Shown here: one piece after another, positions 10,587-19,870 of the stretch | Position numbering within the stretch: the stretch's first letter is position 1 | Layout: the number at the start of each line of letters is the position of its first letter | Source: Clostridia bacterium | GTDB taxonomy: Bacteria > Bacillota > Clostridia > Oscillospirales > Acutalibacteraceae | DNA length: 64,000 bases | Direction: 5' to 3' | NCBI GenBank assembly: GCA_017428085.1 | Contig: JAFRRP010000019.1 | Location: 62,001-126,000, forward strand | The notes under the pieces: generated by a model | Seen by the model: the letters and a program-made list of their open reading frames with translations, nothing else | Database searches by the model: none | Told to the model about the DNA's origin: nothing | Translations under genes and position numbers: made by a program

Positions 10587-10660
10587 AGCAAAACGTCCTT
10601 TCTCTTCTTGTTGCTTATAGCTTATCACATAATTTATTTAAAAACAATAGAAATATATAT

Positions 10661-10689
10661 TTGACAATTACATAATTTTCAGTAATAAT
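10661..10689 (+). promoter_or_regulatory. Vegetative promoter, lipoprotein operon
   Basis: TTGACA, 17-bp spacer, AATAAT in the AT-rich gap between divergent operons. The predicted start is about 15 bases before the lipoprotein ribosome site. Confidence 0.65.
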
Positions 10690-10722
10690 ATAAATAACCT
10701 AATCTGAATGAGGCAAAAAGGT

Positions 10723-11475
10723 ATGAATGTAAAAAAAGTGATTTCTGTTGCCGCCGCGATATTGACGTTGCTTTGCGTTTTCTGCGGCTGCAAAAAAAAG
10801 CCCGGAACGGAAGAAACTCCTTCTCAATACAATTATACTCCTGCGTCGGAATCCACCACACAGGAAGAGGAAACGACGGAATCCGTCCGTGATTTCCAGA
10901 AGGCCTTTATCAAGGATCTTTCCTGGCAGAAAAACTTTACCGTAAAATACGTGTATAATAACGCCGCGCAGGGACTTGAGAACGCGCAGATCCTGGAAAA
11001 ACGCGCCTCTACCGCCTTTTCGGTGGAATATCTTGATACCGGGCTGATCATGTATTACAAGGCCAACGGCGACGATATCGACTCCTATGTGATCGATCCG
11101 TCGGAAAGCGGGCCCTTGCATTCCGTTATCACAGAAAAAAAGATCTCGTCGATTTCCAGCCTATTTATGAAGCTTTCCAATGTTGACGCCACTTTGCCCG
11201 CGCAAAGTAACGTTCTTTATATGTATGATGAGATCATCGCCGGGCGCAATTGTCATAAATATATCCAGCGCGCCTATTCTGACGCCAAACTGACCGAATC
11301 CGTTTACGTATGGATCGATGCGCAGTACGGCTTTGCCATGAAATGCGAGGATTACGACGCGAATGAAACGCTGAAAACAAGCTGGGAAGTAAAGGAATTT
11401 TCCGCCGGCGGTATTACGGCGGATGACGTATATATCGATCTTTCACAGTATCAATTCGCCGAGGAAGTAGGATGA
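10723..11475 (+). CDS. Putative lipoprotein, unknown function
   Basis: 250 residues. Lys-rich N-terminus and hydrophobic helix, then a probable lipobox VFCGC at about residue 22. Next comes a Thr/Glu/Ser-rich linker of about 40 residues and a ~190-residue domain rich in beta-strands and aromatic residues. The end (VYVWIDAQYGFAMKCE) recalls LolA/DUF4412-like folds, but I would not assign a function. The ATG at 10723 is preferred over an in-frame ATG 15 bases earlier because GAGG is well spaced. The stop overlaps the next start by 4 bp. Confidence 0.75.
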   Translation: MNVKKVISVAAAILTLLCVFCGCKKKPGTEETPSQYNYTPASESTTQEEETTESVRDFQKAFIKDLSWQKNFTVKYVYNNAAQGLENAQILEKRASTAFSVEYLDTGLIMYYKANGDDIDSYVIDPSESGPLHSVITEKKISSISSLFMKLSNVDATLPAQSNVLYMYDEIIAGRNCHKYIQRAYSDAKLTESVYVWIDAQYGFAMKCEDYDANETLKTSWEVKEFSAGGITADDVYIDLSQYQFAEEVG

Positions 11476-12041
11476 ACGTTTACGATTTCGACAATACGAT
11501 CTATGACGGAGAAAGTGTGCTGGACCTGTTCTTTTTCTATGTGAAGAAGGACCCGTATTTGATCCGGTACATCCCCAAGGTGTTCTACGCGCTGGCCAAG
11601 TACAAGGCGGGCAAGTTGACCGTGGAGGACGCCATCGCCCGGTATGCCTCCTTCGTGGAGGACTATTTCCGGGGGATCAAGGATTTTCGGGCAGACGCGG
11701 TCGAGTTCTGGGACAAGCACATGAAGAACATCAAGCCATTTTATGCGGAGCTCCGGAAAGAGGACGATATCATCGTCACCGCTTCGCTGGAGTTCTCCAT
11801 GGAGGAGATCTGCCGCCGGCTGGGCGTGAAGCGCTACGTGGGCAGCACCATCGACGAGGCCACAGGCAAGGTCACGCGGCTTTGCATGCGTTCCCGGAAG
11901 GTTCCCGCGTTTCTGGAGGCGTTCCCGGACGCGCATATCGACAATTTTTATACCGATTCCACGAAGAACGACGCGCCGCTGATCGATATGGCGGATCACG
12001 CGTTCCTCGTGAAAGGAAATAAAATCAAACAGATCAAGTGA
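11472..12041 (+). CDS. HAD-superfamily phosphatase (HAD-IB, SerB-like)
   Basis: 189-residue hydrolase. The catalytic motif is DFDNTIYDG at residues 5-13 (nucleophile D5, general acid D7), motif II is the Thr/Ser in IIVTASLEFS, and the motif III-IV segment is FYTDSTKNDAPLI. It carries a helical cap between motifs I and II, as in phosphoserine-phosphatase-like and lipid-phosphate-phosphatase-like members. The exact substrate is unknown. The ATG overlaps the end of the lipoprotein gene, so they are translationally coupled. Confidence 0.87.
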   Translation: MNVYDFDNTIYDGESVLDLFFFYVKKDPYLIRYIPKVFYALAKYKAGKLTVEDAIARYASFVEDYFRGIKDFRADAVEFWDKHMKNIKPFYAELRKEDDIIVTASLEFSMEEICRRLGVKRYVGSTIDEATGKVTRLCMRSRKVPAFLEAFPDAHIDNFYTDSTKNDAPLIDMADHAFLVKGNKIKQIK

Positions 12042-12051
12042 GGTTTTGCGT

Positions 12052-13890
12052 ATGGATCATTTTGAACCTGTCGGTTTTCAGAACGTGGATATCACCGGCG
12101 GCTTTTGGGCGGCAAAACAAAAGCTGAACCGGGACGTGACAATCTACGCCGTCCGGGACCGCTTTGCGGATACCGGCCGTTTTCAGGCGTTCGAATGTAA
12201 CTGGAAAGAAGGGAGCGACGAGCCGAAGCCTCATTTTTTCTGGGATTCTGATATCGCCAAATGGATCGAAAGCGCCTCGTATATCATCGCGCAGCATCCC
12301 GATCCGGAGCTGGAGAAGAATATCGAGGACGTGATCGACTGTATCGAAAAGAACCAGTGCGCGGACGGGTATTTCAACATCTACCATCAGGTGGTGGAGC
12401 CGGAGCTGCGCTTCCGGGATCGCGATCACCACGAGTTGTACTGCCTCGGCCATCTGATCGAGGCGGCGGTGGCGTATTACAATGCCACGGGCCGCGACCG
12501 GTTCCTCAATATCCTCGATAAATACATCGATCTTGTCATCCTCGTGTTTACCGTGGAAAAGTCCGCCGGGTTCGCCACCCCCGGCCATGAGGAGATTGAG
12601 CTGGCGCTGATCAAGCTGTACCGATTGAAAAAAGATCGGAAATATCTCGATCTCGCCATGTTCTTCCTGAACGAGCGCGGCGTCAATCCGGAGATGAATA
12701 TGGAGTGGTGCAAGGGGATGTATCACCAGTCCCACCTGCCTGTACGGGAGCAGCGCACCGCGGAGGGGCACTCCGTCCGGGCGTGCTACCTCTATTCCGG
12801 CATGGCGGACGCCGCTAAAGAGACCGGGGACGAAGCGCTGTTTGCCGCTTGCCGGGATCTGTTCAGGGATATCACCGAACGGAAAATGTATATTTCCGGC
12901 GGCGTCGGCTCCAGCAACAAAGGGGAGGCCTTTACGGTCCCCTACGATCTGCCCAACGATACCGCCTACGCCGAGACCTGCGCCGCCATCGCCCTGTCCT
13001 TTTTCGCGGACAGAATGAAGGAGATCGACCCGGACGCGAAATACGCGGACGTGGTGGAACGGGAGATGTACAACGGCGTGCTGTCGGGCCTTTCATTGGA
13101 CGGCAGATCGTTTTTCTATGAAAATCCGCTGGAGATCAACCTTTCTGATCATACCCGTCACGTCAGCGTGAACGACCATGACCGGCTGCCCATAACCCAG
13201 CGGCTGGAGGTGTTCGGCTGCTCCTGCTGCCCGCCCAACGTCACGCGCTATATCGCCTCTCTCGGCGGCAGCGTTTTTTCCTTGAAGGACGAAAGGATCT
13301 GCGTCCACCAGTTTATGGAGCTGAACGCCTCGGTAAACGGCGCTGAGATCAGCATGGAGACCAATTACCCCAACGACGGCAACATCAGACTGACCGTCGC
13401 CGGGGCAAAAGGAAAAAAGCTGTGCGTGCGCGTGCCTGGCTGGTGCACGGAATTTACGTTCAGTCGGCCTTATACCATGGACCGCGGTTACGCCGTGATC
13501 GACGTGACGGAAGACGCCTTCACGCTGAAGATCGAGTTTGTCATGAAGCCGCAGTTTTTTGCCGCCAGCCCTGCCGTCCGTGCGGACGCGGGCAAAGCCG
13601 CCATGCAGTACGGCCCTGTGGTCTACTGTTTGGAATCGGTGGACAACGGCGGCGAGCTGTTTGATCTGACGGTGGATACCGCCGGCGCGCCGGAGATCGT
13701 CTACGACCCGGATTTCGGCGTTAAAACGTTCACGTTCCCCGCGACCAGAACCGACAAGGAGCGATTTTCCTCCCTGTATCAGCTGGCGAAACCTGTTGCC
13801 GCCGTCCCCGCAATGGCGAAGTTCATCCCGTATTTTGCCTTCGCCAACCGCGGCGAAGCGGATATGACGGTGTGGTTCCGGTATAGATAA
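12052..13890 (+). CDS. GH127 beta-L-arabinofuranosidase
   Basis: 612 residues, an (alpha/alpha)6 barrel plus beta-sandwiches, typical of GH127 (HypBA1 family, about 650). The key CSCC cluster at residues 390-393 (FGCSCCPPNVTRY) matches the Zn-binding and nucleophilic cysteine pair of the family; MYISGGVGSSNKGEAF is the other strongly conserved stretch. Such enzymes remove beta-L-arabinofuranose from hydroxyproline-rich glycoproteins or pectin side chains. The start at 12052 follows GTGAGG; a TTG 6 bases earlier is less likely. No signal peptide. Third gene of the lipoprotein-HAD-GH127 unit. Confidence 0.93.
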   Translation: MDHFEPVGFQNVDITGGFWAAKQKLNRDVTIYAVRDRFADTGRFQAFECNWKEGSDEPKPHFFWDSDIAKWIESASYIIAQHPDPELEKNIEDVIDCIEKNQCADGYFNIYHQVVEPELRFRDRDHHELYCLGHLIEAAVAYYNATGRDRFLNILDKYIDLVILVFTVEKSAGFATPGHEEIELALIKLYRLKKDRKYLDLAMFFLNERGVNPEMNMEWCKGMYHQSHLPVREQRTAEGHSVRACYLYSGMADAAKETGDEALFAACRDLFRDITERKMYISGGVGSSNKGEAFTVPYDLPNDTAYAETCAAIALSFFADRMKEIDPDAKYADVVEREMYNGVLSGLSLDGRSFFYENPLEINLSDHTRHVSVNDHDRLPITQRLEVFGCSCCPPNVTRYIASLGGSVFSLKDERICVHQFMELNASVNGAEISMETNYPNDGNIRLTVAGAKGKKLCVRVPGWCTEFTFSRPYTMDRGYAVIDVTEDAFTLKIEFVMKPQFFAASPAVRADAGKAAMQYGPVVYCLESVDNGGELFDLTVDTAGAPEIVYDPDFGVKTFTFPATRTDKERFSSLYQLAKPVAAVPAMAKFIPYFAFANRGEADMTVWFRYR

Positions 13891-13971
13891 TAGGCATTAG
13901 GCAGCAGAACGCTGCATGGAGCCGTAAACGTGATAAAGTAAACTGTTTCATCTTATCTGCGACAATAGAAA

Positions 13972-14014
13972 AAGACGGAAAGAAGATCGTTCTTCTCTCC
14001 GTCTTGTTTTTTTT
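13972..14014. terminator. Bidirectional rho-independent terminator
   Basis: AAGACGGA/TCCGTCTT and AGAAG/CTTCT stack into one stem with a 6-base loop. It is followed by eight T on the plus strand and TTTTT on the minus strand. It ends both the GH127 operon and gdhA. Confidence 0.9.
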
Positions 14015-14023
14015 GAAAATGGA

Positions 14024-15370
14024 TCAGATCAGACCCTCCGCCAGCATGGCGTCCGCGACCTTCTTGAAGCCCGCCAGGTTTGCGCCTGCCACCAGGTTAT
14101 AACCGAGACCGAATTCCTCCGCTGCGGCGGCGGACACGTCGTGGATATGCTTCATGATGCCGTGCAGCTTCTCGTCCACCTCTTCGGAGGTCCAGGAATA
14201 ACGGATGGAGTTCTGACTCATCTCCAGTGCGGAGACCGCCACGCCACCGGCGTTGACCGCCTTGGAGGGAGCGACCGCCTTGCAGTTTTGCTGCAGATAT
14301 TGCAGCGCATCGTTGGTCGTAGGCATATTGGCGACTTCGATATAATACTGGATACCGTTCGCGACGATCTTTTTCGCTTCGTCCATATTGACGTCGTTCT
14401 GCGTGGCGCTGGGCATCACGATGTCCACTTTTCTTTCCCACGGTTTTTTGCCCGGGAAAAATTCCACGCCGAATTTATCCGCGTAGTCCTGCACCCTGTT
14501 GCGGCGGGAAGCCAGCATTTCCTGCATATAGTGGATCTTTTCTTCGGTGTTTACGCCGTCGGGATCGTAGATGTACCCGTCGGGACCGGACAGGGTAACG
14601 ACCTTCGCGCCCAGCTGCGCCATTTTCTTGGTGACGCCCCAGGCAACGTTACCGAAGCCGGAAACTGCCACTGTCTTGCCCGCAAGGGTGTCGCCGAAGT
14701 GCTTCAGCACCTCTTCCAGATAATAGACCGCGCCGTAGCCTGTGGCCTCGGGACGGATCAGGGAGCCGCCGTATTCCATGCCCTTGCCGGTGAGAACGCC
14801 GTTATCGAAGCTGCTCTTGATCCGTTTATACTGGCCGAACAGATAACCGATCTCTTTGCCGCCCACGCCGATATCGCCGGCGGGTACGTCAACGTTCGGT
14901 CCGATGTATTTATAAAGCTCGGTCATAAAGGCCTGGCAGAACCGCATGATCTCCGCGTCGCTCTTGCCCTTGGGATCGAAGTCGGAGCCGCCCTTGGCGC
15001 CGCCGATGGGAAGGCCGGTCAGGGAGTTTTTGAAGGTCTGCTCAAAGCCCAGGAATTTGATGATGCCGCTGTAAACGGAAGGGTGGAACCGAAGTCCGCC
15101 CTTGTACGGGCCGATGGCATTGTTGAACTGATAGCGGTAGCCGCGGTTTACCTGCACGTTGCCGTTGTCATCCTTCCACGTAACGCGGAAAACGAAGCCG
15201 CGGTCAGGTTCCGCCATACGGCTGAGAATATCGTTCTCTTCATAAGCGGGATTGGCGTCGATCAACGGCTCGATAGAACGGAAGACCTCTTCCACCGTCT
15301 GGATGAACTCGGGTTCGTAGGAGTGCTTGCTCCTGGTTTCCTCGATCACGCGTTCAATGTATTGATTCAT
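14024..15370 (-). CDS. gdhA: NADP-type glutamate dehydrogenase
   Basis: Interconverts 2-oxoglutarate plus ammonia and glutamate. 448 residues, the hexameric short-form length. Seen: GPYKGGLRFHPSV and the active-site lysine loop PIGGAKGGSDFDPKGK in the N-terminal domain, then the Rossmann motif AVSGFGNVAWG. The ATG at 15370 is preferred because GGAGG lies just upstream; the in-frame TTG at 15385 overlaps that ribosome site. Monocistronic, with its own promoter and a terminator shared with the GH127 operon. Confidence 0.96.
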   Translation of the reverse strand: MNQYIERVIEETRSKHSYEPEFIQTVEEVFRSIEPLIDANPAYEENDILSRMAEPDRGFVFRVTWKDDNGNVQVNRGYRYQFNNAIGPYKGGLRFHPSVYSGIIKFLGFEQTFKNSLTGLPIGGAKGGSDFDPKGKSDAEIMRFCQAFMTELYKYIGPNVDVPAGDIGVGGKEIGYLFGQYKRIKSSFDNGVLTGKGMEYGGSLIRPEATGYGAVYYLEEVLKHFGDTLAGKTVAVSGFGNVAWGVTKKMAQLGAKVVTLSGPDGYIYDPDGVNTEEKIHYMQEMLASRRNRVQDYADKFGVEFFPGKKPWERKVDIVMPSATQNDVNMDEAKKIVANGIQYYIEVANMPTTNDALQYLQQNCKAVAPSKAVNAGGVAVSALEMSQNSIRYSWTSEEVDEKLHGIMKHIHDVSAAAAEEFGLGYNLVAGANLAGFKKVADAMLAEGLI

Positions 15371-15450
15371 CTCTGATTCCTCCAAGAGAATAATTGATTT
15401 TTTTTGCGTTTTTTGATGTATGGAGCATATGAAAATGCAATTTAAAACAC

Positions 15451-15479
15451 AGGATACACTTGTTGATCAAAAATGTCAA
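15451..15479 (-). promoter_or_regulatory. Vegetative promoter of gdhA
   Basis: TTGACA, 17 bp, TATCCT on the minus strand, giving an untranslated leader of about 75 bases before the gdhA ATG. Confidence 0.75.
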
Positions 15480-15567
15480 GAACAATCTATGCCGATATTC
15501 ATGAATTGTTCTAATTCCATTCATCATTTTTTTTGTTTTCATTATCCTGAAATGGGAAATCATGAGA

Positions 15568-15590
15568 AACGCTTTTACGGCGTTTTTTTT
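15568..15590 (+). promoter_or_regulatory. Terminator-like hairpin in front of sigG
   Basis: AACGC, 7-base loop, GCGTT, then eight T, about 58 bp upstream of the sigG start. No plus-strand gene precedes it between gdhA and sigG, so it may act as a leader attenuator or a read-through block. The stem is only 5 bp. Confidence 0.35.
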
Positions 15591-15647
15591 GTTTTCCTTT
15601 GTCAATACTGGTAATGTGACGTTTGATGAAGAAAGGGAAAGAAAGCA

Positions 15648-16412
15648 GTGCAATACAGCAAGGTGGAGATCAGTTCCGTCAATACAGCGTCTTTAAAGGT
15701 CCTTTCCGAACAGGAAAACAGGGATTGCCTGAAAGCGGCTGCGGCAGGAGATAAAGAGGCGCGGGAACGGTTGATCACAGGAAATCTGCGTTTGGTATTG
15801 TCTATCGTACAGCGCTTCCGAAGCCGGGATGAAAACGCGGACGATTTGTTTCAGGTGGGTTGTATCGGCCTTATCAAAGCGTGCGACCGCTTCGACGTTT
15901 CATTGGATCTGAAATTCAGCACCTATGCGGTACCGATGATCATTGGGGAGCTTCGTCGCTATTTACGCGACAGCACGCCGATCCGCGTTTCCCGTTCCAT
16001 GAGGGATACGGCCTATCATGCTATGCAGATGAAGGAAGAGCTCATACGGGAAACCGATACGGAACCGACTGCGGGCCTGATCGCAAAGAGAATGGGGCTG
16101 CCTGAACGACAGGTGGTGGCCGCGCTGGAGTCAATCGTGGAACCGATCTCATTATATGAACCCGTTTTTTCCGAAAACGGAGACGCGATCTATGTGGTGG
16201 ATCAGCTGGGAGGCGACGATTCCGAGGCAGACTGGATCGAAGAGATCTCGCTGAAGGAGGAGATCGGAAAGCTTGATCCACGGGAAAAACTGATACTTCA
16301 CAAGCGGTTTATGGAGGGACGGACTCAGACCGAGGTGGCAAAGGAGATCGGCATTTCGCAGGCGCAGATCTCCCGTTTGGAAAAAGAAGCCCTAAAAAAG
16401 ATTAAATCGTGA
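15648..16412 (+). CDS. sigG: RNA polymerase sporulation sigma factor SigG
   Basis: Late forespore sigma factor. 254 residues with region 2 (GNLRLVLSIVQRF, DDLFQVGCIGLIKA, KFSTYAVPMIIGE), region 3 and the region 4 helix-turn-helix (TEVAKEIGISQAQISRLEKEA). The KVEI motif at residues 5-8 is characteristic of SigG and separates it from SigF. The GTG start follows GAAAGGGAAAG. Followed closely by a YlmC-like gene, an order common in Clostridia. Its presence shows the organism can form endospores. Confidence 0.95.
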   Translation: MQYSKVEISSVNTASLKVLSEQENRDCLKAAAAGDKEARERLITGNLRLVLSIVQRFRSRDENADDLFQVGCIGLIKACDRFDVSLDLKFSTYAVPMIIGELRRYLRDSTPIRVSRSMRDTAYHAMQMKEELIRETDTEPTAGLIAKRMGLPERQVVAALESIVEPISLYEPVFSENGDAIYVVDQLGGDDSEADWIEEISLKEEIGKLDPREKLILHKRFMEGRTQTEVAKEIGISQAQISRLEKEALKKIKS

Positions 16413-16448
16413 ATTCATCTCATATATTTTTATGAGGTGATTTTTTTG

Positions 16449-16730
16449 TTGTACTCATTGGAAGAGTTCGGCAGGAAAGATATTATAGACGTGGAAAACG
16501 GCTGCAGGATCGGATTTGTGAGAGATATTGAGTTCGGGGAGGACGGAAAGGCTGATTTTTTGACGGTGGAAAAAACCTCGTCCAAAGCCAACCCGTTCAA
16601 AAAAGGGGAAACTGTCAAGATCAGTTGGAGCGATATCGTGGTGATCGGAAAAGAAACAATCCTGGTAAAAAATACAGACAATCTTCCTTGTGAACCCGTC
16701 AAAAAGACGAGACTCTCCGATTTGTTTTGA
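16449..16730 (+). CDS. YlmC/YmxH-family PRC-barrel sporulation protein
   Basis: About 93 residues, a PRC-barrel-like small protein: LEEFGRKDIIDVENGCRIG and WSDIVVIGKETILV fit the YlmC/YmxH family often found behind sigG. Molecular function is not known. The start is uncertain: adjacent TTG codons at 16446 and 16449 lie 5 and 8 bases after GAGGTGA, with a GTG inside that site at 16437. I chose 16449 for spacing. Probably in the sigG transcript. Confidence 0.85.
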   Translation: MYSLEEFGRKDIIDVENGCRIGFVRDIEFGEDGKADFLTVEKTSSKANPFKKGETVKISWSDIVVIGKETILVKNTDNLPCEPVKKTRLSDLF

Positions 16731-16736
16731 ACGACG

Positions 16737-16762
16737 ATCGTATTTCATATGCTCAATACGAT
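16737..16762 (+). terminator. Possible terminator after sigG-ylmC
   Basis: Perfect 8-bp inverted repeat ATCGTATT / AATACGAT with a 10-base loop, 6 bp after the stop, but without a good T-run. The rest of the gap to 16985 is AT-rich and holds the next promoter. Confidence 0.4.
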
Positions 16763-16889
16763 ATAATTTAGAGCCTTACTATTAAATGTAATAAAAAACC
16801 ATATTATAAAATAAAATCGATTTGATACTTTTTTGCCGTATTTGTCAAAAAAATATCAGATTGATTTTTGTATTTATCAAGATTGTCAA

Positions 16890-16918
16890 TTGAAAAAAAG
16901 AAATAAAAAGACTATACT
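16890..16918 (+). promoter_or_regulatory. Vegetative promoter of the TrpXYZ-type transporter
   Basis: TTGAAA, 17-bp A-rich spacer, TATACT, about 55 bp before the AGGAGGA ribosome site. No T-box or other leader structure is seen between promoter and start. Confidence 0.75.
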
Positions 16919-16985
16919 TTCCTTAATTTGCACAAGAAAAAACTCTTCTGCAAAATTATTCCCATTTTTTCAGGAGGAACAGAAA

Positions 16986-17978
16986 ATGAAAAAGTCAGTC
17001 AAAGTGACAGCGCTGCTGCTTACACTTGTCATGGTCGTTGTTTTTGCCGCCTGCGGCGCCAAAACGAACGACGCCACCGTTACCGACGGCGACAAGGTGT
17101 TCCGCGTCGGCGTCATCCAGCTGCTGGAGCACGACGCTCTGAACGCCAACTATCAGGGTTTTGTGGATAAGCTCAACGAGCTGATGCCCGGTCAAGTCGA
17201 GATCGACTATCAGAACGCGCAGGGCGAGCAGACCAACTGCACGACCATCGTCAATAAGTTCGTTTCCGATGACGTTGATATGATCTTTGCCATCGCCACT
17301 CCCGCCGCTCAGGCCGCTAAAGCAGCCACCAGCGACATCCCGATCCTTATTTCTTCCGTCACCGATCCTAAGGAAGCGGCTCTTGTCGATTCCAATGAGG
17401 TCCCCGGCGGCAACCTGACCGGCACATCCGACCTGAACCCCATCGAACAGCAGAGCGACCTGCTGCTTCAACTGGTGCCCGACGCCAAGACCGTGGGCGT
17501 GTTTTATAACTCCGGCGAAGACAACTCCATTTTCCAGTATAATCTTGCCAAGGCTGCTCTGGAGGCCAAGGGCATTGAAGTACAGGCTTACACTGTTTCC
17601 GACGCCACTCAGCTGGAAACCGTCGCGCAGTCCTCTGTCGGCAAGATCGACGCGGCCTATATCGGTACGGACAACCTGATCGCCAGCTCCATGGGTACCA
17701 TCTCCAAGGTCCTTACCGAAGCGGGTATCCCGATCATCTGCGGCGAAGAGAACATGGTCGTCAACGGCGGCACCGCCACCTACGGACTTAATTATTATAA
17801 CCTTGGCGTCAAAACGGCTGAAATGGCTTACGACGTACTGGTGAACGGCGCTGATACCGCCACCATGGCGATCCAGTATCTGCCCGCCGAAGAGCTTGAT
17901 TTCTCCGTCAATAAGGAGATCCTTGCGCAGCTCAACATCGAGCTTCCCGCCGAGCTGGAGGCCCAGTTGGCCGACTGA
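16986..17978 (+). CDS. ABC transporter substrate-binding lipoprotein (TrpX-like)
   Basis: 330 residues. Signal peptide with lipobox VFAAC (about residue 21), so membrane-anchored outside the cell. The mature part is a two-lobe periplasmic-binding fold of the TrpX/PF04392 family: VFRVGVIQLLEHDALN, ATPAAQAAKAAT, VPGGNLTGTSD, GIPIICGEENMV. Members bind tryptophan or other small nitrogenous compounds; the ligand here is not deducible. The ATG at 16986 has a perfect AGGAGGA site. First gene of a three-gene importer operon. Confidence 0.9.
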   Translation: MKKSVKVTALLLTLVMVVVFAACGAKTNDATVTDGDKVFRVGVIQLLEHDALNANYQGFVDKLNELMPGQVEIDYQNAQGEQTNCTTIVNKFVSDDVDMIFAIATPAAQAAKAATSDIPILISSVTDPKEAALVDSNEVPGGNLTGTSDLNPIEQQSDLLLQLVPDAKTVGVFYNSGEDNSIFQYNLAKAALEAKGIEVQAYTVSDATQLETVAQSSVGKIDAAYIGTDNLIASSMGTISKVLTEAGIPIICGEENMVVNGGTATYGLNYYNLGVKTAEMAYDVLVNGADTATMAIQYLPAEELDFSVNKEILAQLNIELPAELEAQLAD

Positions 17979-18111
17979 TCCGGTGAATAAATCGTAAAAA
18001 AATGATAACGGTCCGTGCGTCCGTTTGTTCAATGGCGTGCGGATCGTTTCATTCTTTCCGGCGGCGAATGATCTCGCTGCCGCAGTTTTGCATCAAGAGA
18101 AGGTAGTTTCA

Positions 18112-19062
18112 ATGGGCGCATTCTTTACCTCACTGGGCAATCAGATCCCCGGCACGCTGGCACAGGGACTTATCTGGGGCGTGATGGCGCTGGGGCTGTA
18201 TCTTTCATTCAAAATACTGGATTTCGCCGATCTTACCGTGGACAGCAGCTTTGCCACCGGCGGCGGTCTGTGCGCGATCCTTATCACGAAAAACGTGAAC
18301 CCGGTCGCCGCGCTGTGCCTTTCGTTTGCCGCGGGCATGTTGGCCGGCGGGATCACGGGGCTTTTGAATACCAGGCTGAAAATCCCTCCCATTCTTGCGG
18401 GAATCCTGACGCAGCTCGGTTTATATTCCGTGAATCTGCATATAATGGGAGGCGGTTTCCGTAACAGCAAGCCCAATATCCCGCTGCTGAAGTTTTCCGA
18501 CGCGTTGATCTTTACTTCGGAGAATGTCAACGGCGCGTATACCACCGATAAGACAAAAACCATTTTGATCTGCACGGTGCTGTGCGCCGCGCTGGTAGCC
18601 GTGATGTACTGGTTCTTCGGTACGGAGCTTGGCAACGCCATCCGCGCCACCGGCAATAATGAGCATATGGCCCGCGCCATGTCCATCAATACAAATTCCA
18701 TGAAGGTGCTGTGCCTGATGCTGTCCAATGGTCTGGTGGCTCTTTCCGGCGCGCTGTTTTCCCAGTATCAGGGCTATGCCGACGTCAACATGGGCCGCGG
18801 CGCCATCGTTATCGGCCTTGCCAGTATCATCATCGGAGAGGTACTGTTGGGGCGGTTCAGCGGGTTTGTGATGCGCTGCACTTCCGCCATCGTAGGGTCC
18901 ATTCTGTATTATTTCATCATCGCCATCGTTATCACCATCGGTCTTTCCACGGACGACCTGAAGCTGTTCAGCGCCGTTGTGGTTGCCATCGCGCTGGCGG
19001 TTCCCGCTTTGAAAAAGAAAAAAGCGAAGCTCGCAAAAGCGCAGTCGGTAAAGGAGGCGTAA
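18112..19062 (+). CDS. ABC transporter permease (BPD_transp_2 family)
   Basis: 316 residues, about 8-9 hydrophobic segments, of the branched-chain-amino-acid/ribose permease family. GIWG-like start QGLIWGVMALGLYLSFKI, the motif DLTVDSSFATGG and the later FGTELGNAIRATGNN are typical of TrpY-like permeases. An open frame continues upstream to 18025, but the ATG at 18112 has AAGG well placed and starts at the first membrane helix. The basic C-terminal tail (KKKKAKLAKAQ) faces the cytoplasm. Confidence 0.9.
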   Translation: MGAFFTSLGNQIPGTLAQGLIWGVMALGLYLSFKILDFADLTVDSSFATGGGLCAILITKNVNPVAALCLSFAAGMLAGGITGLLNTRLKIPPILAGILTQLGLYSVNLHIMGGGFRNSKPNIPLLKFSDALIFTSENVNGAYTTDKTKTILICTVLCAALVAVMYWFFGTELGNAIRATGNNEHMARAMSINTNSMKVLCLMLSNGLVALSGALFSQYQGYADVNMGRGAIVIGLASIIIGEVLLGRFSGFVMRCTSAIVGSILYYFIIAIVITIGLSTDDLKLFSAVVVAIALAVPALKKKKAKLAKAQSVKEA

Positions 19063-19066
19063 CGTC

Positions 19067-19858
19067 ATGCTGAAAGTTTCACATATCACAAAAGTCTTCA
19101 ATGCCGGCACTGTGAATGAAAAAGTTGCCATCGACGACCTGAGTATCACGTTCAACGACGGCGATTTCGTCACCGTGATCGGCGGCAACGGCGCGGGTAA
19201 ATCCACGCTGATGAACCTGATCGCGGGCGTATATCCCATTGATTCCGGTTCCATCATACTTAACGGCGAGGATATCGCCAAACTGCCGGAATTCAAACGC
19301 GCCAAAAAGCTGGGCCGCGTGTTCCAGGACCCCATGATGGGCACGGCAGCCGATATGCAGATCGATGAAAACCTTGCGCTGGCATATCGCCGCGGCAGGG
19401 GCAGAGGCTTGAAATGGGGCGTGACCAAGCGGGAAAAAGAGATGTTCCGCGAGCAGCTGGCGCGGCTGGGCCTTGGGCTGGAGGACCGTATGACCTCCAA
19501 GGTGGGGCTGCTCTCCGGCGGCCAGCGGCAAGCTATCACGCTGCTGATGGCGACGCTGCAGCGCCCGGATATGCTGCTGTTGGACGAACATACCGCCGCG
19601 CTGGACCCGGTTACCGCCAAAAAAGTGCTTGCTCTTTCCGAGGAGCTGATCAACGAAAACAATCTTACCACAATGATGGTAACGCATAATATGAAAGACG
19701 CCATCCGCCACGGTAACCGGCTGATCATGATGAACGCAGGACGGATCATCTTTGACGTATCAGGCGAGCAGAAGCAGAAGCTGACGGTGGACGATCTTAT
19801 GCGTGAATTCGCCAAGGCGGGCGGCGAGGATATGGAAGACCGCGCGCTTCTTTCCTAA
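19067..19858 (+). CDS. ABC transporter ATP-binding protein (TrpZ-like)
   Basis: 263 residues, ATPase of the same importer. Walker A GGNGAGKST, Q-loop in VFQDPMMGT, signature LLSGGQRQA, Walker B MLLLDEHTAALD, switch His in VTHNMKDA. It starts 4 bp after the permease stop, with AAGGAGG inside the permease end. The three genes make a complete system of one lipoprotein, one permease (homodimer) and one ATPase (homodimer). Confidence 0.94.
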   Translation: MLKVSHITKVFNAGTVNEKVAIDDLSITFNDGDFVTVIGGNGAGKSTLMNLIAGVYPIDSGSIILNGEDIAKLPEFKRAKKLGRVFQDPMMGTAADMQIDENLALAYRRGRGRGLKWGVTKREKEMFREQLARLGLGLEDRMTSKVGLLSGGQRQAITLLMATLQRPDMLLLDEHTAALDPVTAKKVLALSEELINENNLTTMMVTHNMKDAIRHGNRLIMMNAGRIIFDVSGEQKQKLTVDDLMREFAKAGGEDMEDRALLS

Positions 19859-19870
19859 ATCAAAAAAAGA

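Noticed and set aside
5387-13890. Bacteroidetes-style polysaccharide utilisation locus
   Set aside because: No SusC/SusD genes, and glycosidases are spread over several operons with a GPH symporter, as in Firmicutes.
16731-16985. T-box or Trp-type leader in front of the TrpXYZ-like importer
   Set aside because: No T-box sequence, no attenuator hairpin; only an AT-rich gap with a plain promoter.
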